Shown here one piece after another: positions 42,433 through 50,392 of a stretch of DNA of 64,000 nucleotides (positions are counted from its first letter, which is position 1; every line of letters starts with the position of its first letter). The notes beneath the pieces are model-generated. The model made no database searches, had not been told where the DNA came from, and worked only from the letters and a program-made list of their open reading frames with translations. The position numbers were made by a program, and so were the translations under genes. This DNA comes from Streptomyces sp. NRRL F-5123. GTDB lineage: Bacteria > Actinomycetota > Actinomycetes > Streptomycetales > Streptomycetaceae. The stretch covers positions 42,866-106,865 of the forward strand of contig NZ_JOHY01000019.1 in the NCBI RefSeq assembly GCF_000721495.1. Direction: 5' to 3'.

Positions 42433-43686
42433 TCAGGCGGGCAGTTCCTCGTAGACGGCGAGCACGCTGCGCGCCTGCTGCTCGACCTGGTCGGCCACCG
42501 GCACCCACCGCGGGCGGTAGGCCCGCTCGTAGGCCTCGCACCAGGTGTCCACGAGCCGGGCGACCTGCGGGACGTCCGCGACCCGCCGGAGCATCGCGGC
42601 GGCCCGCAGCGGGATGCGCTGGGCGAAGACCTCGATGCTGGTCACCCGCGCGGTCGTCATGTCCGGCAACGGGGCCGCGTCCGGCGGCCGCACCGCCGGG
42701 TCCCACTCCGCGGTGAGCGCGGGCCCGAGCCCGACCAGCTCGCGTACGGTGCGCAGCGGCGCGCAGTCCGCGTCCTGGAGGCCCAGCCGCGGGAGCACGG
42801 CGTCCAGCACGCGCGCCACGGCCGGCAGGTCGCGGCGCAGCGCGGCCCCCGCCCTCCGCAGGGCGCGGTCCGCGTCGGGGTGCGGGGTGGTGTCCGCGCT
42901 GCGGTCGCACGCCCACATCGGCACCTCGACGATCGCGGTCACCCCGCGGTAGCGCTGGGCGTGCACCCACGTGGAGTGCGCGCCGTCACCGATCCCGGGG
43001 TCGCCGCACGGCGGCATCACGTAGACGCCCGGGCCCGGGCTCGGCCACTGGAAGGCGTCGGACGAACCGCTCTCCAGCGGGATGTCCAGCTCCGCCGCGG
43101 ACTTGCCGATCCGCTCCGGCACCCCTGGCACCTCGCTGGTGAGCTGCACGAAGCTGCCGCCGACGTCGATCCCGTGCAGCGAGCACTGGAGCACCGGCCG
43201 CAGCGCGTCGAGGACGTCGACCAGCGCGCGTGTCTCCGGCAGCGCGGGGCCCGGGCCCGCTCCGCTCGCCGGCAGCCACTCGGGCTGCTCGGCGGTGCAG
43301 GGCCGGAAGAAGTGCTCGTAGTGGCCGCGCAGCGTGTACGGGCCCGAGAGCCAGGGCTCGTTGAGGGCGGCGCCGTCCGGGTCGATGCACAGCAGGAAGT
43401 GCCAGCTGCTGCCGTCGTCGTCGCCCTCGGCGCGCCGCCGGGCGATCATGCGGGCGAGCCGCAGGACGGTCGCGCCGCCGACGGCCGCCTCGTTGGCGTG
43501 CGGGCCGGCGACGACGAGGACGTTGCGCTCCCCGTGGCCGACCGAGAGCATCAGCAGCGGGCGGCCGGCCCGCGAGGTGCCCACTGCGCCCAACCGGCAG
43601 ATCCCTGGGTAGCTCAGTGCGATCGCATGCGCACCTGCGGTGACCTCCGTGGTGGTCGGATAGCGCATCCCCGTCGTCCCCGTCAC
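42433..43686 (-). CDS. M14-family zinc carboxypeptidase
   Basis: A 417-residue protein. GPHANEAAVGG is the HxxE zinc motif, SLHGID supplies the third ligand His, and TAIVEVPMWACD carries the catalytic Glu. It lacks a signal peptide, so it is probably cytoplasmic. It cleaves C-terminal residues or amidated/modified peptides; substrate unknown. GTG 43686 is the start with the next ATG six codons later. Confidence 0.85.
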   Translation of the reverse strand: MTGTTGMRYPTTTEVTAGAHAIALSYPGICRLGAVGTSRAGRPLLMLSVGHGERNVLVVAGPHANEAAVGGATVLRLARMIARRRAEGDDDGSSWHFLLCIDPDGAALNEPWLSGPYTLRGHYEHFFRPCTAEQPEWLPASGAGPGPALPETRALVDVLDALRPVLQCSLHGIDVGGSFVQLTSEVPGVPERIGKSAAELDIPLESGSSDAFQWPSPGPGVYVMPPCGDPGIGDGAHSTWVHAQRYRGVTAIVEVPMWACDRSADTTPHPDADRALRRAGAALRRDLPAVARVLDAVLPRLGLQDADCAPLRTVRELVGLGPALTAEWDPAVRPPDAAPLPDMTTARVTSIEVFAQRIPLRAAAMLRRVADVPQVARLVDTWCEAYERAYRPRWVPVADQVEQQARSVLAVYEELPA

Positions 43687-44194
43687 CGCAATCCCCCCAT
43701 CGGTCCCGGGCGCGAAGGCGGGTGTCCCGGGACCGGCTCATGACATCGAGTGCGATCCCGTTAGTACGACACGGCGGTGCGGGGGTGTCAACGGTGCTAC
43801 CTCGCTTCCCGCGCGGGTGGGAGCGGGGTGGGGCGGGGCGCCGCAACCGGAGTCACTGCCGCCGCATGTGTCCCGTGCGCCGCACGCTGGGTAGCAAGGG
43901 CCGCTGCGCGGGGCCAGGGCGGATACGGCGTTGCGCGTGCGCGCGTGCCCGGACCGGGCGGGGGCCGCCCGGGCACGACCGCGGAGGTGCGCTTACAGCA
44001 ATCGGGCGAGCCGCCCCTGCCGGGCGGGCCGGCACGGGTGGGGTCCCGCCCTTGCGCGGGGCGGTACGCGGACAGGTCCGGCGGGGGCTGCGCGCGCGGT
44101 TCCCCGCACCCCTGCGGAGCCGAGGTGCTTGCGCCGGGTAATCGGCCGCGCGTGCGTGGGGGTCGCGGGCGGTTTCCCGCGCCCCGTGGGGCTG
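43687..44194. other. repeat-rich intergenic region
   Basis: No gene seen. It has GC-rich hairpin-prone DNA and inverted copies of the dispersed Streptomyces repeat also found at 16.6 and 54.9 kb: 44092-44113 and 44165-44185 read as complements of the GGGGCGCGGGGAACTGCGCG core. Upstream of the M14 gene, 43741-43790 could hold its promoter, but no clear box is seen. Confidence 0.5.
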
Positions 44195-44350
44195 GTGCTG
44201 TGACCGGGAGGGTTCACCACTCCAGCGGACGTGACCCCTCGCTGCGTTGCCGCATCGACCGAGTAGGCCCACTACGAGGCCGATCCGGCGCCTTGCGACG
44301 CACCGCACCGGACGCCGCAGGCTACCGGTGGACCCTCCCGGTCACAGCAC
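44195..44350. mobile_element. MITE-like element with 24-bp terminal inverted repeats
   Basis: GTGCTGTGACCGGGAGGGT (44195-44213) is perfectly complementary to 44332-44350; with one G-U pair the arms extend to 24 bp (44195-44218 and 44327-44350). The 108-bp interior has no frame of any length. Total 156 bp. The terminal sequence resembles the ends of insertion sequences, but no transposase is present and no clear target duplication is visible. Its right end overlaps the last base of the S66 peptidase stop codon, so it could also serve as a terminator. Confidence 0.5.
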
Positions 44351-45264
44351 TAGCTCAGGGGCGGGGGGAAGGTCAGGGTCGAGGTGGAGGTGTCGACGGT
44401 GGCGGGGGTGTTGAGGGGGAGGGTGAGGGTGGGGAGGGAGTGCCCGAAGGGGAGGGAGTCGAGTACGGGGACGGACAGCGGGGCGAGGCGGTCGAGGAAG
44501 AGGCGGCGCAGTTCGGGGTAGGGGCCGCAGCCCTCCCAGGAGCCGAGGACGATCGCCGCGACACCGTCGAGCCAGCCGCTGCGCAGCAGCTGGGTCAGGA
44601 AGCGGTCCAGGCGGTACGGCTCCTCGCCGGTGTCCTCCAGGAAGAGGATGCCGCCCGCGGCGGACGGGCGGCCCGTGGGCGTACCGAGGTCGGAGGCGAG
44701 CAGGCTGAGGCAGCCGCCCATCGTGACGCCCGTGGCCCGGCCGGGCACCAGGGCGGTGGCGGACGGGACGTGCAGCACCTGGGCCTCCTCGGGGGTGAAG
44801 AGGGTGCGGCGCAGGTGCTCGCGCCCCACCGCGTCGGCGAGGAAGCCGGGGGTGCCGGGCATCGGGCCGTGCAGGGTGGCCACGTCCAGCCGGGTCGCGA
44901 AGGCCTCGTGCAGCACGGTGACGTCGCTGTAGCCCACGAAGACCTTCGGCTCGGCCGCTGCCATCGCGTCCCAGTCGACGAGGTCGGCCATGCGCTGGGT
45001 GCCGTAGCCGCCGCGGGCGCAGACCACGGCGGCCAGGTCCGGGTCGCACCACGCGTCCCGCAGGTCCTCGGCGCGGGCCCGGTCGGAGCCGGCGAGGTAG
45101 CCGGAGGGGTGGGTGTCGAGGACGTGCGGGGCGAGGACGGGTTCCAGGCCCCACGCGCGCAGCTCCGCCAGCCCCTGCGCGAGCGTGTCCGCCGGTACGG
45201 GCCCCGCGGGCGCGACGATCCCGACCCGGTCCCCCGGGACCAGCCTGCGGGGCCGCGCGGTCAC
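44350..45264 (-). CDS. S66 muramoyltetrapeptide carboxypeptidase (LD-carboxypeptidase)
   Basis: A 304-residue protein with VGIVAPAGPVPADTLAQGLAELRAWG at the start, GYSDVTVL (nucleophile S113), LEDTGEEPYRLDRFL (Glu) and GHSLPTLTLPLN (His). LD-carboxypeptidases release the terminal D-Ala from muropeptide tetrapeptides in peptidoglycan recycling. The GTG start overlaps the S9 stop (GTGA). It is the last gene of the peptidase group, its stop meets the MITE-like repeat. Confidence 0.9.
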   Translation of the reverse strand: MTARPRRLVPGDRVGIVAPAGPVPADTLAQGLAELRAWGLEPVLAPHVLDTHPSGYLAGSDRARAEDLRDAWCDPDLAAVVCARGGYGTQRMADLVDWDAMAAAEPKVFVGYSDVTVLHEAFATRLDVATLHGPMPGTPGFLADAVGREHLRRTLFTPEEAQVLHVPSATALVPGRATGVTMGGCLSLLASDLGTPTGRPSAAGGILFLEDTGEEPYRLDRFLTQLLRSGWLDGVAAIVLGSWEGCGPYPELRRLFLDRLAPLSVPVLDSLPFGHSLPTLTLPLNTPATVDTSTSTLTFPPPLS

Positions 45265-47249
45265 GGCGTGAGGTCCAGCACCGGCACGCCCGGCGGACGG
45301 AAGCCGAAGACCTGGCCGTAGAGGGACAGTTCGGCTTCCAGGCAGGTCACCAGCGTGTCGAGGCGGCGGAAGCCGTGGCTCTCACCGGGGAAGGCGAGGT
45401 AGGCGTGCGGCAGGTCGCGCCCGGCGAGCGCTGCGAGGAAGCGGTCGCACTGCACGGGCGGGCAGATCGGGTCGTCGAGCCCCTGCATGAGCAGGAAGGG
45501 CACGGTGACCTGGTCGCTGCGGTGGACGGGCGAGCGGTCGTGGTAGCGCTCGGGCACCTCCAGATGCGGCCCGATGAGTGATTCGAGGTACCAGGCCTCG
45601 AAGTCGTGGGTCTCGCCGCCCGCCGGCGACCAGCCGGCGAGGTCGAGGATCGGATAGCTGATCGCGCCGCACGCGAAGGTGGACACGGTGGTCAGGGCCG
45701 CCGCGCTGGTCCAGCCGCCGGCGCTGCCGCCGCGGATCGCCAGCCGCGCGGGGTCGGCGGCGCCCTCTGCGACCAGGCCCTCGGCGACGGCGACGCAGTC
45801 CTCGACCTCCACCACGCCCCACTGCTCGCGCAACCGGTTGCGGTAGGCGCGGCCGTAGCCGGTGGAGCCGCCGTAGTTCACCTCGGCGACGCCGATGCCG
45901 CGCGAGGTGAAGTAGGCGACCTCCAGGTCGTAGACCATCTGCGTGCGGCTGGTCGGCCCGCCGTGCACCCAGATGGCGTACGGAGCGGGGCCGGCTGCGC
46001 CGTGGTCGGACTGCTCGGGGTTGCGCGGCGGGTAGACGTGGGCGTGCACGTCGCGGCCGTCGGGACCGGTGAAGACGCGGGCCTCGGGCTCGGGCAGGTA
46101 GGCCGGGTCGACGGCGTCGTGGTGCAGTGCGGTCAGCGCGGCGACCCGGGCGGTGGGGACGGCGGGGGCGTGCACGATCTCGTGGGCGCTGCGGGCGCTC
46201 GCCGCGACGCCGACGACCTGGCCGCCCGCGACGGCGAGGGTCGGGGTCCACTCCGTCCAGTGGCCGCTCGGCTGCGTCAGCTCCCCGCTCCCGGGGTCGA
46301 GGATGCCCAGCCGCTGCGCGCCGACGCCGTGCAGCACGGCGATCGGCCCGCCCTCGACCTGCGCGAACCAGCGCAGCCCGATCCGCCACATCGGCCCGGC
46401 GAACTCCTCCTCGCGCGGGCACAGGTTGACCGCCTCGCCGCTCTCCGGGTCGACGCGGTGCAGATTCCACCAGCCGGTGCGGTCGGTCGCGGCGAACAGC
46501 GTGCCGTCCGCGGCCCATTCGACCTGGGCGACGGACTCCTCGGGTCCGCCGACGAGGGTGCGGGCGGGACCGAGCGTGCCGTCGCCGCGGACGTCGGCGA
46601 CACGCAGCTCGGTTCCGTCCCAGGGCATGCGCGGGTGGTCCCAGCCGATCCACGCGGCCCGGCCGCCGTCCGGCGACAGCCGCAGGCCGGTGACGAAGCG
46701 GTGCTCGACGGGGCCCATCTCGCGTACGGCGGCGCGGTCCTCGGCCGCCGAGCCGTCGAGCGGCACCGCGGCGTGCAGCCGGCGCAGGTCCGCGGCCCCT
46801 TCGCCGGTGAACTCCTCCAGCACCGCCCAGACCTCGCCGCGCTCTACGTGCACGACGGGTTCGGCCCAGCGCAGCCCGCCGCCGACGGCCGAGACCGGGC
46901 TGAGCGGGTACGGCTGCTCGCCGGGGCGGTCCGGGTGGAAGGCGTAGAGGCGCTGGTCGGCCTGGTGCGTGAAGACGACGAGCGGCTCGCCGCCGACGAC
47001 CGCGCCACCCCACGGGGTGCCCCCGTATTCCATGACGCGGTTGCGGACGTTCCACGGCGCGGGCAGCGGGCATTCCTCGGTGCCGTCCGGGCGCCGCCGG
47101 ACGAGCGCGCGGCGGCCGCCCTCGGCGGGGCGCGGGGCCGTCCACCACAGCTCGGCACCGACCAGGCCGAGGTCGTCGGGCCGGCCGTCGTGGGACGCGG
47201 CCGTCGCCGCGTCGATCGGCGAGGCCCACTCCCCGTAGGTGGCGCTCAT
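45261..47249 (-). CDS. S9 prolyl oligopeptidase-family peptidase
   Basis: A 662-residue serine peptidase. The N-terminal ~400 residues are a beta-propeller (several WDHP/EWAADGTLF-type strands); the C-terminal alpha/beta hydrolase domain has GGSAGGW (S509), GLDDPICPP (Asp) and GESHGF (His). Acts on short peptides, with the propeller as a size filter. Its ATG overlaps the M20 stop (ATGA) and its stop overlaps the S66 GTG. No signal peptide, so likely cytoplasmic. Confidence 0.9.
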   Translation of the reverse strand: MSATYGEWASPIDAATAASHDGRPDDLGLVGAELWWTAPRPAEGGRRALVRRRPDGTEECPLPAPWNVRNRVMEYGGTPWGGAVVGGEPLVVFTHQADQRLYAFHPDRPGEQPYPLSPVSAVGGGLRWAEPVVHVERGEVWAVLEEFTGEGAADLRRLHAAVPLDGSAAEDRAAVREMGPVEHRFVTGLRLSPDGGRAAWIGWDHPRMPWDGTELRVADVRGDGTLGPARTLVGGPEESVAQVEWAADGTLFAATDRTGWWNLHRVDPESGEAVNLCPREEEFAGPMWRIGLRWFAQVEGGPIAVLHGVGAQRLGILDPGSGELTQPSGHWTEWTPTLAVAGGQVVGVAASARSAHEIVHAPAVPTARVAALTALHHDAVDPAYLPEPEARVFTGPDGRDVHAHVYPPRNPEQSDHGAAGPAPYAIWVHGGPTSRTQMVYDLEVAYFTSRGIGVAEVNYGGSTGYGRAYRNRLREQWGVVEVEDCVAVAEGLVAEGAADPARLAIRGGSAGGWTSAAALTTVSTFACGAISYPILDLAGWSPAGGETHDFEAWYLESLIGPHLEVPERYHDRSPVHRSDQVTVPFLLMQGLDDPICPPVQCDRFLAALAGRDLPHAYLAFPGESHGFRRLDTLVTCLEAELSLYGQVFGFRPPGVPVLDLTP

Positions 47250-48640
47250 ACGGTCCCCTCCTCGGTCGTTCCGGTCCTGCGCAGGAACCGGTCCAGGACG
47301 CGCACCCCGAAGTGCAGCGCGTCGACGGGCACGCGCTCGTCCACCCCGTGGAAGAGCGCCTGGTAGTCGAAGCCGGGCGGCAGCCGCAGCGGCGAGAAGC
47401 CGTAGCCGGTGATGCCCAGCCGGGAGAACTGCTTGGCGTCGGTGCCGCCGGACATGCAGTACGGCACCACGTGCGCGTCCGGGTCGAAGTGCAGCAGCGC
47501 CTCGCGCATGGCGGCGAAGGCGGGCGCGTCGACCGGTGCGGTGAGCGGCACCTCGTGGTGGTGGTAGGACCACTCCACGTCGGGCCCGGTCAGCTCGTCC
47601 AGGGTGGTCCGGAACTCCTCCTCGCCGCCGGGCACGACGCGGCCGTCGACGTAGGCGGTGGCGCTGCCGGGGATCACGTTGACCTTGTAACCGGCGTCCA
47701 GCATCGTCGGGTTGGCGCTGTTGCGGACGGTCGCCCGGACGAAGTGGGCGGATTCGCCGAGCCGGTCGAGCAGGGCGTCGGGGTCGGCGAGGTCGGCGGG
47801 GCCCGCGGTGACGCCGTAGAGGGCGGCCAGTTCGGTGAGCGCGGCCTCGACGGTGGGGGTGAGCCGGACCGGCCAGCGGTGCTCGCCGATACGGGCGACG
47901 GCGGCGGCGAGCCGGGCCACCGCGTTGGCGTGGTTGATCTTGGAGCCGTGGCCCGCGGTGCCGCGCGCGGTGAGCTTCAGCCACGAGGTGCCGCGCTCGC
48001 CGGCCGCGACCGGGTAGATGCGCAGGGGCTCGCCGTCCGGGCCGTCGCCGGCGTGGAAGGTGTAGCCGCCGGACTCGCTGACGCCCTCGGTGCAGCCCTC
48101 GAAGAGCCCGGCGTGCTCGGTGGCGAGGAAGTCCGAGCCGTAGGCGGCGCTGTCCTCCTCGTCGGCGGTGAAGGCGAGCACGACGTCCCGCGCGGGGCGC
48201 TGCCCGGTCCTGGCCCAGGAGCGGACGACCGCGAGTGTCATCGCGACCGCGTTCTTCATGTCGATGGCGCCGCGGCCCCAGACGACGCCGTCGCGGATCT
48301 CGCCGGAGAAGGGGTGCACGGTCCAGTCGGCGGGCTCGGCGGGCACCACGTCGAGGTGGCCGTGCAGCAGCAGCGCGTCCGCGCCCGGGTCGGTCCCGGC
48401 CAGCCGTGCCACGACGTTGCTGCGGCCGGGAGCGCGCTCCAGGATCCGCGGCTCGATCCCGGCGCCGGCGAGCTGCTCGGCGACGTATTCGGCGGCGGGG
48501 CGCTCGTTGCCGTCGCCGCCGCCGCGGTTGGTGGTGTCCAGCCGGATCAGATCGCTGGTGAAGCGCTCGACCTCGGCGAGCGCGGTGTCGTCCACGCCGC
48601 CGGGGACCGCCCGGACCGCCCCCCGTGCCTGCTCAGCCAT
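47246..48640 (-). CDS. M20/M25/M40 zinc metallopeptidase
   Basis: A 464-residue peptidase/deacylase of the M20 family. LLHGHLDVVP, WGRGAIDMKN, FTADEEDSAAYG and LFHGVDERV give the dinuclear-zinc site; TARGTAGHGSKIN is the dimerisation domain. It acts on dipeptides, N-acyl amino acids or amidated peptides. It sits second-last but two in the coupled operon with M55, S9 and S66 peptidases. Confidence 0.9.
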   Translation of the reverse strand: MAEQARGAVRAVPGGVDDTALAEVERFTSDLIRLDTTNRGGGDGNERPAAEYVAEQLAGAGIEPRILERAPGRSNVVARLAGTDPGADALLLHGHLDVVPAEPADWTVHPFSGEIRDGVVWGRGAIDMKNAVAMTLAVVRSWARTGQRPARDVVLAFTADEEDSAAYGSDFLATEHAGLFEGCTEGVSESGGYTFHAGDGPDGEPLRIYPVAAGERGTSWLKLTARGTAGHGSKINHANAVARLAAAVARIGEHRWPVRLTPTVEAALTELAALYGVTAGPADLADPDALLDRLGESAHFVRATVRNSANPTMLDAGYKVNVIPGSATAYVDGRVVPGGEEEFRTTLDELTGPDVEWSYHHHEVPLTAPVDAPAFAAMREALLHFDPDAHVVPYCMSGGTDAKQFSRLGITGYGFSPLRLPPGFDYQALFHGVDERVPVDALHFGVRVLDRFLRRTGTTEEGTV

Positions 48641-48691
48641 GCCGCTCCCGCTCCCGTCGTCGTCCGCCCCGGGTCTGCCCCGCGGCGCTCA

Positions 48692-48736
48692 GGAGGTGTC
48701 TCGTGGGTCCGCGTGGAGGCCCACGGGGCACCTCTG
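48692..48736. terminator. long imperfect hairpin between M55 and M20 genes
   Basis: GAGGTG...GTGGG (from 48692) pairs with CCCAC...CACCTC (to about 48735). It lies in the 102-base gap after the M55 stop and before the M20 start. It could be a partial terminator or an mRNA processing site inside the operon. Confidence 0.4.
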
Positions 48737-48742
48737 GCACCT

Positions 48743-49579
48743 CTAGCCGTACTGCTCCTCCACCGCCTGCGACACCAGCGTCGTGACGGCCTTGAAGGCC
48801 CGCAGCGCCGCGTACATCGTCGGCAGGGTGTACGCGACGCGACGCTCGCCGGTGCGCTCGACGCCGGGGACCGCGGTGGCGGCCCCGACCAGGTGCCAGG
48901 CGTCGAACTCCAGCTCCACCGTGAACGGCCCTGCCTGCACGGGCTCGTGGCGTACGGCGAGGGCCGCGGCCTGCTCGGCGGCGGCGCGGATGTCTGCGGC
49001 GGTCCTGGCGGGCGGCCGGCAGACCGCGGCGTACCGCGAGACGTAGTCCTTGACTGCGACCGTACGGGCCTGCGGGGCGTACGAGCGGGCGTCGGCGGCG
49101 GTGCGGTCGTCGCCGGTCACGAGGACCACCGGGACCCCGTACTCGGCGACGACCAGCGCGTTGAGCCGGCCCTCGCTCGCGGGCTCGCCGTTGACCCACA
49201 CGCCCGTGATCGAGTTGGCCAGGTAGGTGTGGGCGAGGACGCCCTCGGTGCCGGCGCCCGTGTGGTAGCCGACGAAGGCGATGCCGTCGACGTCGCCGTG
49301 CTGGACGCCCTCGACCATGGACAGCTCCTTGTGCCGTCCGGTGAGCATCTCCGCGCGCTCGTCCAGCTGCTCCAGCAGCAGGTTGCGCATCGTCCAGTGG
49401 GCCTCGTTGACGAGCACCTTGTCGACACCGGCGTCGAGGAAGCCCGCGACGGCGGCGTTGACGTCCGAGGTGAACATGTGCCGGCAGCGCTGCCACTGCT
49501 CGGTGCCGGGGAGCACGTCGGCCGGCCAGGTGACGCCGGTGGCGCCCTCCATGTCGGCCGAGACGAGGATCTTCCGCAT
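48743..49579 (-). CDS. M55 D-aminopeptidase (DppA-like)
   Basis: A 278-residue protein starting with KILVSADMEGATG: the metal ligands D9 and E11 of M55 peptidases; HTGAGTEGVLAHT and NEAHWTMRNL hold others. The prototype is Bacillus DppA, which removes N-terminal D-residues from peptides. Its start lies 11 bases after the methyltransferase gene stop. Likely cytoplasmic. Confidence 0.9.
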   Translation of the reverse strand: MRKILVSADMEGATGVTWPADVLPGTEQWQRCRHMFTSDVNAAVAGFLDAGVDKVLVNEAHWTMRNLLLEQLDERAEMLTGRHKELSMVEGVQHGDVDGIAFVGYHTGAGTEGVLAHTYLANSITGVWVNGEPASEGRLNALVVAEYGVPVVLVTGDDRTAADARSYAPQARTVAVKDYVSRYAAVCRPPARTAADIRAAAEQAAALAVRHEPVQAGPFTVELEFDAWHLVGAATAVPGVERTGERRVAYTLPTMYAALRAFKAVTTLVSQAVEEQYG

Positions 49580-49590
49580 GCGAGGTCACA

Positions 49591-50313
49591 CTACGCGGCC
49601 ATCCCCGCCACCAGCCACCGTGACGGCACCTCGATCCGCACGCCGTCGAGGCGGAACTCCGCCGTCGCCAGCGGCTCCTCGCCCTCGGCGAGCACCGTGA
49701 GGCCCGCGGCGGCGAAGTAGCCGGGCACCGCGGCGTCCTCGACCTCGCCGGGCGCGATGCCGTGCGCGAAGACCGCGCCGAGCCGCGGCGGCGGGCCGCC
49801 GGGGCCCTGCGCGATGCCCGTGAGCACGCCCTTGGCGGCCTCGGCCAGCTCCACCACGAAGGCCCGGCCGCGGCTGCCGGTGAGGGTGGCTATGCCGTCG
49901 ACCAGCCGGCTGCGGTCGGCGGGCTCGCACTGGTGGAGGACGCCGCGCATGTAGACGTTGGCGTCGCCCAGCTCGTCGTGCAGGGCACGCACCGCGTCGG
50001 TGTCGACGCCGTCGAGCTGCTGGTAGGCGGCCAGCCCGCGCGGGTCGTCGCGGGCGGCACGGGCGACGGCCGCGTGCGCGAGGTCGACGCCGACGACCCG
50101 GCGGTAGCGGCCGGCCAGGTAGCGGGTCAGGGTGCCGTTGCCGCAGCCGAGGTCGACGACCGGCAGGCCCGGGTCGAAGTGCGCGGCGAATCGGTCCGCG
50201 TGCCGGGCCACCGTCAGTTCCGGGGCCGCGTCCCAGAAGACGCCGCCGGGCCCCGCCGGTGCGTCCTCCCAGAAGCTCTCCCACGCCTTCGCGTACCTGC
50301 CGGAGACGTTCAC
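49591..50313 (-). CDS. SAM-dependent methyltransferase
   Basis: A 240-residue protein with VVDLGCGNGTLTRYLA as SAM motif I, GVDLAHAAV as the acidic loop, and a NVYMRGVLHQCEPADR core. Starts at GTG (ahead of NVSGRYAKAW), with GGGGAG about 10 bases upstream; a GTG 14 codons earlier is less likely. It is the first gene of the group that continues with M55, M20, S9 and S66. Methyl acceptor unknown. Confidence 0.85.
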   Translation of the reverse strand: MNVSGRYAKAWESFWEDAPAGPGGVFWDAAPELTVARHADRFAAHFDPGLPVVDLGCGNGTLTRYLAGRYRRVVGVDLAHAAVARAARDDPRGLAAYQQLDGVDTDAVRALHDELGDANVYMRGVLHQCEPADRSRLVDGIATLTGSRGRAFVVELAEAAKGVLTGIAQGPGGPPPRLGAVFAHGIAPGEVEDAAVPGYFAAAGLTVLAEGEEPLATAEFRLDGVRIEVPSRWLVAGMAA

Positions 50314-50392
50314 GCGACCACACTCCCCACGCCGTGATGTTGCCGGAACCGACACGGGTGCGGGCGAGCGGGCCCTGCCGCCTGCGGAAGGA

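Noticed and set aside
43853..44308. Minus-strand frame of 151 codons in the repeat-rich gap
   Set aside because: It crosses the MITE-like inverted repeat, lacks a ribosome site and its translation has no domain or coding-type bias.
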